Shown here piece after piece: positions 11,101-18,536 of a DNA stretch of 35,538 bases. The stretch spans positions 1 to 35,538 of the forward strand of contig CAJCCX010000243.1 of assembly GCA_903961015.1 (NCBI GenBank), read 5' to 3'. The first letter of the stretch is position 1. The number at the start of each line of letters is the position of its first letter. The stretch is from an uncultured bacterium. Lineage in GTDB: Bacteria; Planctomycetota; Phycisphaerae; Phycisphaerales; SM1A02. Below the pieces are notes generated by a model. That model made no database searches. It saw nothing but the letters and a program-made list of their open reading frames with translations, and had not been told where the DNA came from. A program made the translations under genes and the position numbers.

Positions 11101-11908
11101 CACTATGGCCAAAGAAGGATCCACAATCGGCGGTCTTATGGACTCGCTGGGAACTGCGATCAGCGTTGCGTTGCAATACGGTGTTCCAGTCGAAAGTCTT
11201 GTCACGAAATTCGCTCATCAGCGATTCGAACCGATGGGAATCACGACGAATTCCGACATTCCATTCGCAAAGAGCTTGGTCGATTACATCTTCCGTTGGT
11301 TCGGCATGCAGTTTATTCAGGGCTACCGCGACGCGAATGCGCCAAAGCGTATTTCAGCAAGTGGACATTCCAATGATGGCTTCTCGCCGATGGACATCGG
11401 ACATATGGATCCCTCCATGACAACACCAGCTCCGGCTGCAACTGTTATCCCAACACCAAAGCCAACTTTGGCACCAACTCAGGAGACAACAACATGGTCG
11501 AGCAATCGATTCACAACAACTCAAGATTCACAAACAAAATTGTCCCAGAGCGGAACTCACATCATTGGTCGAACTTCCGACGGGGAGAAGATCGCAGACA
11601 TCTCATCGTCATCGAGAATCACAACATTCTTGCATGCGGACGACGCGAGGAGCAACGACGAATCTGCGATGACTCCAATGACACCAATTATCGTCGAGCA
11701 CGGAGAAATGCGACCGCTGGGACATCCAGCGCAATCGCTGGGACATCCAGCGCAATCGCTGGGAAGTCCCGCACTTACCGCGGCTGATCAGGCAAATGCC
11801 CAGTTGATGGGCGACGCGCCTGCGTGTGATTCTTGTGGCTCAATTACTGTTCGCAACGGCACGTGCTATCGCTGTTGGAATTGCGGTAGCAGCATGGGGT
11901 GCAGTTGA
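8183..11908 (+). CDS. nrdJ: Vitamin B12-dependent (class II) ribonucleotide reductase with TSCPD domain and C-terminal Zn-ribbon
   Basis: ATG 8183 ([15 protein letters not shown]); [82 protein letters not shown], TSCPD-like [27 protein letters not shown], C-terminal CDSCG..[8 protein letters not shown]. Confidence 0.95.
   Translation: [1241 protein letters not shown]
10929..10979 (+). repeat. In-frame degenerate ~12-bp tandem repeat encoding (R-[IV]-V-E)n in nrdJ
   Basis: Translation ..[19 protein letters not shown].., four 4-aa units before the TSCPD domain. Confidence 0.8.
11716..11764 (+). repeat. In-frame 21-bp tandem repeat (about 2.3 copies) in the nrdJ linker
   Basis: GCTGGGACATCCAGCGCAATC at 11716-11736 and 11737-11757, then a partial copy; encodes [19 protein letters not shown]. 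Each unit contains the inverted repeat GCTGG-gacat-CCAGC. Confidence 0.9.
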
Positions 11909-11925
11909 TTGGTGCTGATGAATAT

Positions 11926-11949
11926 TTCAACGACTCATTCAACGACTCA
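11926..11949 (+). repeat. Exact tandem duplication of a 12-mer just after nrdJ
   Basis: TTCAACGACTCA at 11926-11937 and 11938-11949. Confidence 0.9.
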
Positions 11950-11982
11950 AAGGGGGTCGGGCATCGATCTACTCCGACGATG

Positions 11983-12026
11983 CCTGATCCTCACAGTTTT
12001 CGCAGTGGTTCTGGTCAGGGTTTTTT
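11983..12026 (+). terminator. Putative intrinsic terminator after nrdJ, mutually exclusive with the upstream hairpin
   Basis: CCTGATC (11983-11989) pairs with GGTCAGG (12013-12019), possible inner TCAC/GTGG, then G and TTTTTT (12021-12026). Confidence 0.5.
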
Positions 12027-12209
12027 GAAACGGTTGGCGAGTGAATGGATTTTCCTTGCACTGGTTGGATACGCACGGAAACGGTGGATTCCAACCCCCT
12101 TATTTGGCGGGGAGAACCTGGCTACAAGAGGGTGACCGACTCTCAGGCTTGACCACTGCGGAATTTTGATCGAGGTTCAGGATGGACCTCGGAGTTCTTA
12201 CCCCGTCGT

Positions 12210-12238
12210 AGCGCACGCGCGCTGCGGCGGGTTTTTTG
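12210..12238 (+). terminator. Strong intrinsic terminator upstream of the DUF3754-like gene
   Basis: CCCGTCGTAGCGC..GCGCTGCGGCGGG stem (with two G-U pairs) followed by TTTTTT. Confidence 0.85.
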
Positions 12239-12262
12239 TTGGAGCTATCCTTCGTCATCACG

Positions 12263-13486
12263 ATGACTCCGAGTGCCCTCATCAAATCCGCCGTCAAGAA
12301 GAATCATGTGATCACCGTTTCGCAAGAACGAATTCTGAGTGTGATTGGTGAAGGGTTGACAGATGCGAATCACTTCACGCGAACACTTCGTCTCATTCGC
12401 CTCCTGTTGCGCACGGAAATCGATCAACAGTCGATCGAAATGCGACAGCGAATCGACACGATTGTGCATAGTTGCGATCGCAAATTGCCCATTGAACAAA
12501 GAGAAGCCGAGAGCACACGACTGACCAACGATATTCGTGCGATTCTGACCCGTGCAAACTATGCTGAACTCTCCGAAAGCGATCTTCAAACTGCGTTCAC
12601 AACTCAGTCACTGATTCGTCTGAACATACAAATCAATCGCAAACTCTGGAAGAGATCCGTCATTTTCGCGCGTGGAAGACACTTCACTTCCCAAACCGTC
12701 AGTGCTTGGTTCGGTCTGCGCAAGAAGACAATCAAACTTGAAGTCTTTGATCGCCTCTTTCTCTATGTGGAGCACCAACGAAAGCCCAATACAAAGCAGA
12801 AACCAAACGCAGCCAGTGAGCCCCCTTCGTTCTATGTTCGACTCTTCGAAAACATCCCCGTCGCAGATATGGAAATGCTCTTTCCAAACTGCGCGGTCGG
12901 AATGCACAACCTAGACAAATGCATCATGTTCGGCCCAGCGATTTTTGCCGTCATCGGAATCTCTGCTGGCATTCGCGCGAGTTGGATTGCGCTGTATAGT
13001 TCCGCTCGCTGGCAACTTGGAATCGATACCGCACCTCCTGATGTTCCTGGTGGCGCGCTCGCGGCCATAGGTGGCGGATTGGTCGCACTCATCATCTGGG
13101 GATATACGCAATTCAGTCGATACCAAAAAATGCGGTTGAAATATCTCAAGATCCTTGCGGACATGATCCTGTATCGAATGCTTGATCGAGATATGGGTGC
13201 AGCCGCACGCGTCTTGGATGAAGCGAGCGAAGAGGAATCGAAAGAGGCAATACTGGGCTACCGATTTCTGCTCGACGGCCCATCGACTGTGGATGCACTT
13301 GACGCAAAGATTGAGAGTTGGCTTCAAACACAATTCCAAGTGGAGATCGACTTTGAGGTCGACGACGCACTTGCGAAACTCGATCGACTTGGGATTGCGT
13401 CATGTTCGAATGGTGTTTGGACCGCAAAGTCGCCATCGGCCTTGATCCCTCACTTGCTTACTCAGTGGAATGCGTTGGCGCAGTAA
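12263..13486 (+). CDS. DUF3754 (TMEM143-like) family membrane protein
   Basis: Two TM segments (FGPAIFAVIGISAGIRASWIALY; GGALAAIGGGLVALIIWGYTQF) after an RLFENIPVADMEMLFPNC motif, as in DUF3754 proteins; ATG 12263 preferred over the ORF-track start 12236, which overlaps the terminator. Confidence 0.65.
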   Translation: MTPSALIKSAVKKNHVITVSQERILSVIGEGLTDANHFTRTLRLIRLLLRTEIDQQSIEMRQRIDTIVHSCDRKLPIEQREAESTRLTNDIRAILTRANYAELSESDLQTAFTTQSLIRLNIQINRKLWKRSVIFARGRHFTSQTVSAWFGLRKKTIKLEVFDRLFLYVEHQRKPNTKQKPNAASEPPSFYVRLFENIPVADMEMLFPNCAVGMHNLDKCIMFGPAIFAVIGISAGIRASWIALYSSARWQLGIDTAPPDVPGGALAAIGGGLVALIIWGYTQFSRYQKMRLKYLKILADMILYRMLDRDMGAAARVLDEASEEESKEAILGYRFLLDGPSTVDALDAKIESWLQTQFQVEIDFEVDDALAKLDRLGIASCSNGVWTAKSPSALIPHLLTQWNALAQ

Positions 13487-13495
13487 ACTGACTCC

Positions 13496-13966
13496 ATGCG
13501 AAAACTTTCACCCTGGATAAGCAGAAAACCAAGCACTTTTGTCGGTTCGTTGGCCTCGCTCGTTTTCGCAGCCACTTTGATCTCCTGCGGCGCGCCGGCA
13601 CTGCCACCCAGCGGGACGCTTCCACCAAACGCCGCCGCATCACAACCCCGCGCATCCGCCGCATCCCCGATCACGATCCAACATCTCGTGCTGATCAAAT
13701 TGAAAGACACGAATGATCGCGCAGCTCTTGAAAAAGATTGCAACGCGAAACTCTCTTCGATTCTTGGCGTCCTCGAATTTTCACTCGCCCGTCCAATAGA
13801 CATTGGCCGAAAAAATGTCGATGGTGATTACGACGTTGCCGTCAGTGTGGAGTTCGCATCCACCGATGCATACAAGGCATATCTTGTTCATCCAGATCAT
13901 CTTGCTCTTGTCGGCGCGTGGAAAGAAAAGTCCAAGTCCATGCGAATCTTTGACTATGGCAACTAA
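13496..13966 (+). CDS. Putative lipoprotein with Dabb (stress-responsive A/B barrel) domain
   Basis: N-terminal signal with lipobox-like LISCG; IQHLVLIKLKD..., DYDVAVSVEFASTDAYKAYLVHPDHLALV...RIFDY is Dabb-like. Confidence 0.7.
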   Translation: MRKLSPWISRKPSTFVGSLASLVFAATLISCGAPALPPSGTLPPNAAASQPRASAASPITIQHLVLIKLKDTNDRAALEKDCNAKLSSILGVLEFSLARPIDIGRKNVDGDYDVAVSVEFASTDAYKAYLVHPDHLALVGAWKEKSKSMRIFDYGN

Positions 13967-14011
13967 GTTGTGATCCTGAAAAAACTCGGCACCACTTCGT
14001 CAAACGCAAAA

Positions 14012-15010
14012 TCAACTCGCAGAGATATGTCGCATCACAGCTTTTACTTCATCACTGCTTCCCAGAACAAGCGGAACTCGTTCGTGCAGTTTTTTCGGCT
14101 GCACATCCAAAGTTGGCGTTTTTCCACAGATGCTCATTCCGCCGGCCTGCTCCATGATCATTGCCATCGGATTGGCTTCGTACAACAATCGCAATTTGCC
14201 ATCTGGGTGTGAAGTCGTAGGCGGATAGAGAAAGACGCCGCCATTGATCAGTGTGCGATGTACATCCGCACACAAACTTCCGGTGTAACGAGATGAATAA
14301 TAGTTTGCATGCGCCCACTTCAAATACTCCTGATATCCCTGTGGAAATGAAGAGGAATATGCCTCGTTGACCGAATAGACGCGTTTCGCTGGTGGAATGC
14401 GCATTCCTTTTTTAACCAAGATGAACGATCCAATATTTGGATTGAGTTCGAAGAGATCGACTCCAGAGCCCGTCGTGATCACAAACGCAGTGGAAGGACC
14501 ATACAAAATATATCCAGCCGCAATTTGCTTTCGACCTGACTGACAGACCGTTTCCTCGGCGGATTCGATCAGCGGATCATTTCGCAAGATTGTAAAAATC
14601 GATCCCACTGCCCCGTTGGTATCAAGCGTGCTCGATCCATCGAGTGGATCGAAGAGCACGCAATACTTCCCACCTTCAGTGCCGCGCCGCATGATCGTGG
14701 GTTCTTCGTCTTCTTCGCTGGCCAACACGGCAATGGACGCACGTGAACCAAGACATCGCATCAAAATATCATTGGCAATGATATCCATCCGTTGCTGAGA
14801 CTCTCCTTGCACATTGGTCGACCCATGTTCGCCAAGCACATTTTCTAAGCGTGCGCGACGAACTCGGTCGGCAATCGCTTTGCCTGCAAGCGAGATGGCG
14901 CTGATGATCCACGAAAAATCACCGCTTGCTCCAGGGTGAAGCGACTCTTCAGAGAGAATGTGACTTTGCAGCGAAAACAGATTGCTAGTGCTTGATCCAG
15001 TGTGGTCCAT
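14012..15010 (-). CDS. fbp: Fructose-1,6-bisphosphatase class I
   Basis: CVLFDPLDGSSTLDTNGAVGSIFTI, AAGYILYGPSTAFVIT, RYTGSLCADVHRTLINGGVFLYPPT, LRLLYEANPMAMIMEQAGG. Confidence 0.95.
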   Translation of the reverse strand: MDHTGSSTSNLFSLQSHILSEESLHPGASGDFSWIISAISLAGKAIADRVRRARLENVLGEHGSTNVQGESQQRMDIIANDILMRCLGSRASIAVLASEEDEEPTIMRRGTEGGKYCVLFDPLDGSSTLDTNGAVGSIFTILRNDPLIESAEETVCQSGRKQIAAGYILYGPSTAFVITTGSGVDLFELNPNIGSFILVKKGMRIPPAKRVYSVNEAYSSSFPQGYQEYLKWAHANYYSSRYTGSLCADVHRTLINGGVFLYPPTTSHPDGKLRLLYEANPMAMIMEQAGGMSICGKTPTLDVQPKKLHERVPLVLGSSDEVKAVMRHISAS

Positions 15011-15111
15011 GCGAAAATCTCCTAAGAGTCATTGAACCATAAATTACGCTCTTAAGAATTAATGCGACGCGCCACAGCGCAGTGTCCATGAACACCATCG
15101 GTCACGGACAT

Positions 15112-15123
15112 CGCCATGCATGG
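15112..15123. repeat. Perfect 12-bp palindrome upstream of fbp
   Basis: GCCATGCATGGC; possible regulator site, unproven. Confidence 0.4.
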
Positions 15124-15136
15124 CTGTGATTCTTTC

Positions 15137-15172
15137 AAAAAAAGACCGCACAACCCAAAGGGTCGAGCGGTC
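15137..15172 (-). terminator. Minus-strand intrinsic terminator in the fbp-thiolase divergent intergenic region
   Basis: On the minus strand: GACCGC..ACCC(A..) / GGGT..GCGGTC hairpin followed by seven T (A7 at 15137-15143 on +). Confidence 0.7.
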
Positions 15173-15391
15173 AAGGGGAAAAAATTGAGGTTGCACGCTG
15201 CTTCCTCTTCCAATTTGGTACGCCTCGAATTGCTCGGAGTTCAATTGTCCTGAGTATTTTTCTTGGCAAATTCGCACTTTTCGGCGATCGGTGTACTCTT
15301 CCGCCCCGATCGAGTCCGTCGTATCGATCACTGTTTCGAGAGATTTCACCGCATTCACAGGCACAATTTCAAAGGCAAAAGGAGATTCGCA

Positions 15392-16567
15392 ATGTCTCAA
15401 CCGCTCATTCTCGCCGCTCGCAGAACACCAACTGGCAAATTTCAGGGATCTCTTGCGCGAATTCCATCTCCGCAACTTGGCGCCTTCGCCATCGCGGCTG
15501 CCCTTGCTGATGTTCCTGGCGCTGCCGCAAAGATCGACGAGTGCATTATGGGATGCGTTTTACAGGCTGGGGTCGGTCAAAACCCAGCCCGTCAAGCTGG
15601 GCTACGCGCTGGACTCCCGTCGTCGCTCAGCGCCGTCACTGTCAATAAAGTGTGTGGGTCGGGTCTGCATGCAGTCATGATGGCCGCGCAATCAATCCGC
15701 GCAGGCGACAACCATCTTGTCGTAGCAGGTGGAATGGAAAATATGGATTTGGCTCCGCACTTGGCATCCGTTCGATCTGGTGTGCGTTATGGCAAGTTCG
15801 AAGCGCTCGATCACATGGAGTATGACGGTCTTCGCTGTGCGTTCGAAGGATGGGGCATGGGACTCGCAGCGGAACACATTGCAACATCTCACGGCATCTC
15901 TCGTGCGGAACAGGATCGATTCAGCGCGCAGAGTCATGTGCGAGCCGCGCATGCCACCACGCAAGGATGGTTTCGCAAGGAAATCGTTGCACTCACCGCA
16001 GAACAAATCAAGCAGAAGACTGGGCTTGATGTGGACGAAGGATTCCGCGCAGAGAGTTCTGCTGAAACCCTTGCGAAATTGAAACCTGCATTTAAGCCAG
16101 ACGGAACTGTCACTGCTGCGAATGCGAGCCAAATCTCAGATGGCGCGGCAGCATTGATCGTGGCATCAGAAGCGGCGGCGAAATTACTCAACGCGAAGGC
16201 TCTTGCACGCATCTTGGGTTCCAACACAGTTGGTGTCGAACCAAAGGAACTTTTTTTCGCCCCTGCTCTGGGCATCGAAAAAATCCTCAAAGATCATTCA
16301 CTTTCTGTGGATGACATCGATCTTTTCGAGATCAACGAAGCGTTTGCAGCGCAAGTTCTTTGCAATACGAAACACCTAAAAATCAGCGAAGAAAAGGTCA
16401 ATGTTGGCGGTGGCGGGATTGCGATGGGACACCCGATCGGTGCAAGTGGCGCGCGCGTTCTGGTCACACTGGTTCACCACCTCATTCGAACCAATGGGCG
16501 CAGAGGAATTTGCAGCCTGTGCTTGGGCGGTGGCAACGCAGTGACGATGTTGATCGAACGAGTCTGA
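15392..16567 (+). CDS. Acetyl-CoA C-acetyltransferase (thiolase)
   Basis: ATG 15392 after AAAGGAG; ARRTPTGKFQGSL, VNKVCGSGLHAVMMAAQSI, NEAFAAQ, GGGGIAMGHPIGASGARVLVTL, CLGGGNAV. Confidence 0.94.
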   Translation: MSQPLILAARRTPTGKFQGSLARIPSPQLGAFAIAAALADVPGAAAKIDECIMGCVLQAGVGQNPARQAGLRAGLPSSLSAVTVNKVCGSGLHAVMMAAQSIRAGDNHLVVAGGMENMDLAPHLASVRSGVRYGKFEALDHMEYDGLRCAFEGWGMGLAAEHIATSHGISRAEQDRFSAQSHVRAAHATTQGWFRKEIVALTAEQIKQKTGLDVDEGFRAESSAETLAKLKPAFKPDGTVTAANASQISDGAAALIVASEAAAKLLNAKALARILGSNTVGVEPKELFFAPALGIEKILKDHSLSVDDIDLFEINEAFAAQVLCNTKHLKISEEKVNVGGGGIAMGHPIGASGARVLVTLVHHLIRTNGRRGICSLCLGGGNAVTMLIERV

Positions 16568-16593
16568 AGCAGAATGCGCTCGACGCAGAGAAA

Positions 16594-17025
16594 TCACTCG
16601 CCTAAATCAGATTCGATACTCGCCATTTCGCCCACAACTTTCTTCTGGGCATACTTGCGCAGCCAATTCTCCCAGCTTTTTCCTGCTGCAGTATCTCGGC
16701 CAGAAAATTCCAAAGATTGAATTTCGTTGTAACGAACAACGATTCGGTCATCGCTCGTTCCAGTGAGAATTCTGACGAAAGAATCTTCTAGAGTCTTGCC
16801 AGAGCGAAGATCGAAAATATATCCCTCGATGCGGCGTGCATCTTTGGTGATGATCGTCACATCGCCTCGATACCCAAAGGCTTCATCAAGCGCAGCTTGG
16901 AGCACTGCCATATCTGCATGGGTTACAAGACTTCCTTGGGTAAGGTTGGAAACGGGATGCGAGGAGGAATTGGCAGCGGAATTGTCGACGACAATTGTTT
17001 GGGAATTTTGTTCAATTTGACTCAT
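16594..17025 (-). CDS. Hypothetical protein
   Basis: 143 aa; 4-bp overlap with the upstream minus-strand ORF; small globular-looking C-terminal part (GDVTIITKDARRIEGYIFDLRSG..GRDTAAGKSWENWLRKYAQKK). Confidence 0.65.
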   Translation of the reverse strand: MSQIEQNSQTIVVDNSAANSSSHPVSNLTQGSLVTHADMAVLQAALDEAFGYRGDVTIITKDARRIEGYIFDLRSGKTLEDSFVRILTGTSDDRIVVRYNEIQSLEFSGRDTAAGKSWENWLRKYAQKKVVGEMASIESDLGE

Positions 17026-17411
17026 GACTTCTTTTCTACTCGCTGTTGTGATTTCATGCCATCCATTTTGATTTCGATCATACGGATCATCGCCGCAACT
17101 TCAGCTGCACCACGTGCAAGGCTGTTCCTTCCAGTCACGGACTCCAAAGCGTCAACTCGACCCTGTGCCGCAGCTTGCTGCGAGACTTCTGCGGAGCCAG
17201 TTCGCAGGGCTTCCTCGATGACTTTGGCTGATTGCAATAACTCGAGAATCGAATCAACACTGCCAAGATTTGAGGGTGTGAAAGCTCCTCCACCTGAACT
17301 GGAATTCATCTGGCTGGAATTGACCTGGCTTGAAATCATCTGGTTGGAATGCGTAGACGTGGCGCCATGATGATCCGCTACCGTCGAGAAAGAACCCCTC
17401 ATTTGGTGCAT
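17022..17411 (-). CDS. Hypothetical protein with N-terminal S/N/Q-rich repeat
   Basis: 129 aa; translationally coupled to 16594-17025 by a 4-bp overlap. Confidence 0.55.
   Translation of the reverse strand: MHQMRGSFSTVADHHGATSTHSNQMISSQVNSSQMNSSSGGGAFTPSNLGSVDSILELLQSAKVIEEALRTGSAEVSQQAAAQGRVDALESVTGRNSLARGAAEVAAMIRMIEIKMDGMKSQQRVEKKS
17297..17352 (-). repeat. Degenerate 15-bp tandem repeat within the 129-aa ORF
   Basis: SNQMI-SSQVN-SSQMN-SS; + strand units similar to TGGCTGGAATTGACC / TGGCTTGAAATCATC / TGGTTGGAATGC. Confidence 0.7.
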
Positions 17412-17474
17412 TCTGTCATTCTCTCATAGCAATGGAGGTGATGCAAGGGCGAACCTTTGGATAGCCTTTGGAGA

Positions 17475-18521
17475 ATGCCCTTTGAGAGCCCAAAACGCAT
17501 CTTGGTGACTGGGGGAGCCGGATACATCGGTTCCCATATGGTGCTGCGCCTTGCAGAATCGGGGTATTCGGTGACGATCGTCGACAATTGTTTTCGAGGA
17601 CATGTTGGGGCAGTCGAGGCACTGCGTAAAGCTGCGCCCAATGCCACCATTTCATTCGAACAGCTTTCTGTTCACGAAACTGATCGCCTAGCACACATCA
17701 TGCGCGAGAATCGGATCGATGCAGTCATTCATTTCGCTGCGCTTGCATATGTCGGCGAATCTGTCGAGCGGCCACTGGATTATTGGTGGACCAATCTGGG
17801 TGGCACTCTTTCACTACTCAAAGCGATGAACAGTGCGAAAGTTGGACGCCTGATTTTCAGTTCAACCTGTGCGACATATGGCGTTCCTACTGCGGGCGCA
17901 AACTCGATTGACGAATCCTGCCCGCAGAATCCGATCAATCCATATGGCGCTGCAAAGTTGGCGGCGGAGCATGCGATTGCTGATCATCAGAATTCAATCT
18001 TGCGCAGCGGCGGCGACTTTGCATTTGCAGCACTTCGATACTTCAATGTCATTGGCAGCGATCCGCAAGGGCGTATCGGTGAAGATCACAGACCCGAATC
18101 ACATCTTGTCCCATCGTGCATGCTTGCAGTTCTGGGAAGGCGCGATCCACTGTGCATCATGGGGGATGACTATCCCACAAACGACGGAACTTGCGTTCGT
18201 GATTATGTCGACGTTGGCGATCTTTGCGCGGCGCATCTTGCTGCACTCAAAGCGTTGACCGCTCGCGAATCTCTGCGCTTGAATGTCGGAACTGGTCGAG
18301 GTCACTCCGTTCTGGAAGTTCTTCAAGCATGCGAAAAAGTTTGTCAACGCGCAGTTCCAGCAGTGCGTGGTGCCAGACGCGATGGAGATCCGCCGATGCT
18401 CGTTGCGAACGCAGCACAAATTCAGCGTCTTTTACGCTGGTCCCCTGCTGTGCGAACGCTTGACGAATCAATTGGAAATGCGTGGAAATGGCTATCTGCC
18501 AACCCAAATGGGTATGGTTGA
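17475..18521 (+). CDS. galE: UDP-glucose 4-epimerase
   Basis: ILVTGGAGYIGSHMVLRL, HFAALAYVGESVERPLDYW, SSTCATYGVP, NPYGAAKLAAE, LRYFNVIGSDP, CVRDYVDVGDL. Confidence 0.93.
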   Translation: MPFESPKRILVTGGAGYIGSHMVLRLAESGYSVTIVDNCFRGHVGAVEALRKAAPNATISFEQLSVHETDRLAHIMRENRIDAVIHFAALAYVGESVERPLDYWWTNLGGTLSLLKAMNSAKVGRLIFSSTCATYGVPTAGANSIDESCPQNPINPYGAAKLAAEHAIADHQNSILRSGGDFAFAALRYFNVIGSDPQGRIGEDHRPESHLVPSCMLAVLGRRDPLCIMGDDYPTNDGTCVRDYVDVGDLCAAHLAALKALTARESLRLNVGTGRGHSVLEVLQACEKVCQRAVPAVRGARRDGDPPMLVANAAQIQRLLRWSPAVRTLDESIGNAWKWLSANPNGYG

Positions 18522-18536
18522 ATCAGACGGGTTGAA

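Larger units (their letters stand above)
11952..12238 (+). ncRNA. Candidate structured non-coding RNA or attenuated leader, family not recognised
   Basis: No convincing ORF; 13-bp hairpin 11954-11966/11978-11990; long-range 13-bp helix 11998-12010/12151-12163; hairpin GGTTGGA/TCCAACC near 12064-12095; hairpin CGAGGTTC-AGGAT-GGACCTCG 12171-12191; ends in a strong terminator. Confidence 0.5.

Noticed and set aside
10824-11420. 198-aa plus ORF inside nrdJ
   Set aside because: Overlaps in another frame the clearly coding TSCPD region of nrdJ.
15195-15230. Minus-strand GGAAGAGGAAGCAGC resembling the SRP (4.5S) RNA domain IV, with a terminator downstream
   Set aside because: The matching 5' strand (GUCAGG) and a properly flanked GGAA tetraloop are missing, so the match is probably chance.
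15059-15475. 138-aa minus ORF across the fbp-thiolase intergenic region
   Set aside because: It runs through a terminator hairpin and into the thiolase start; no recognisable motifs.
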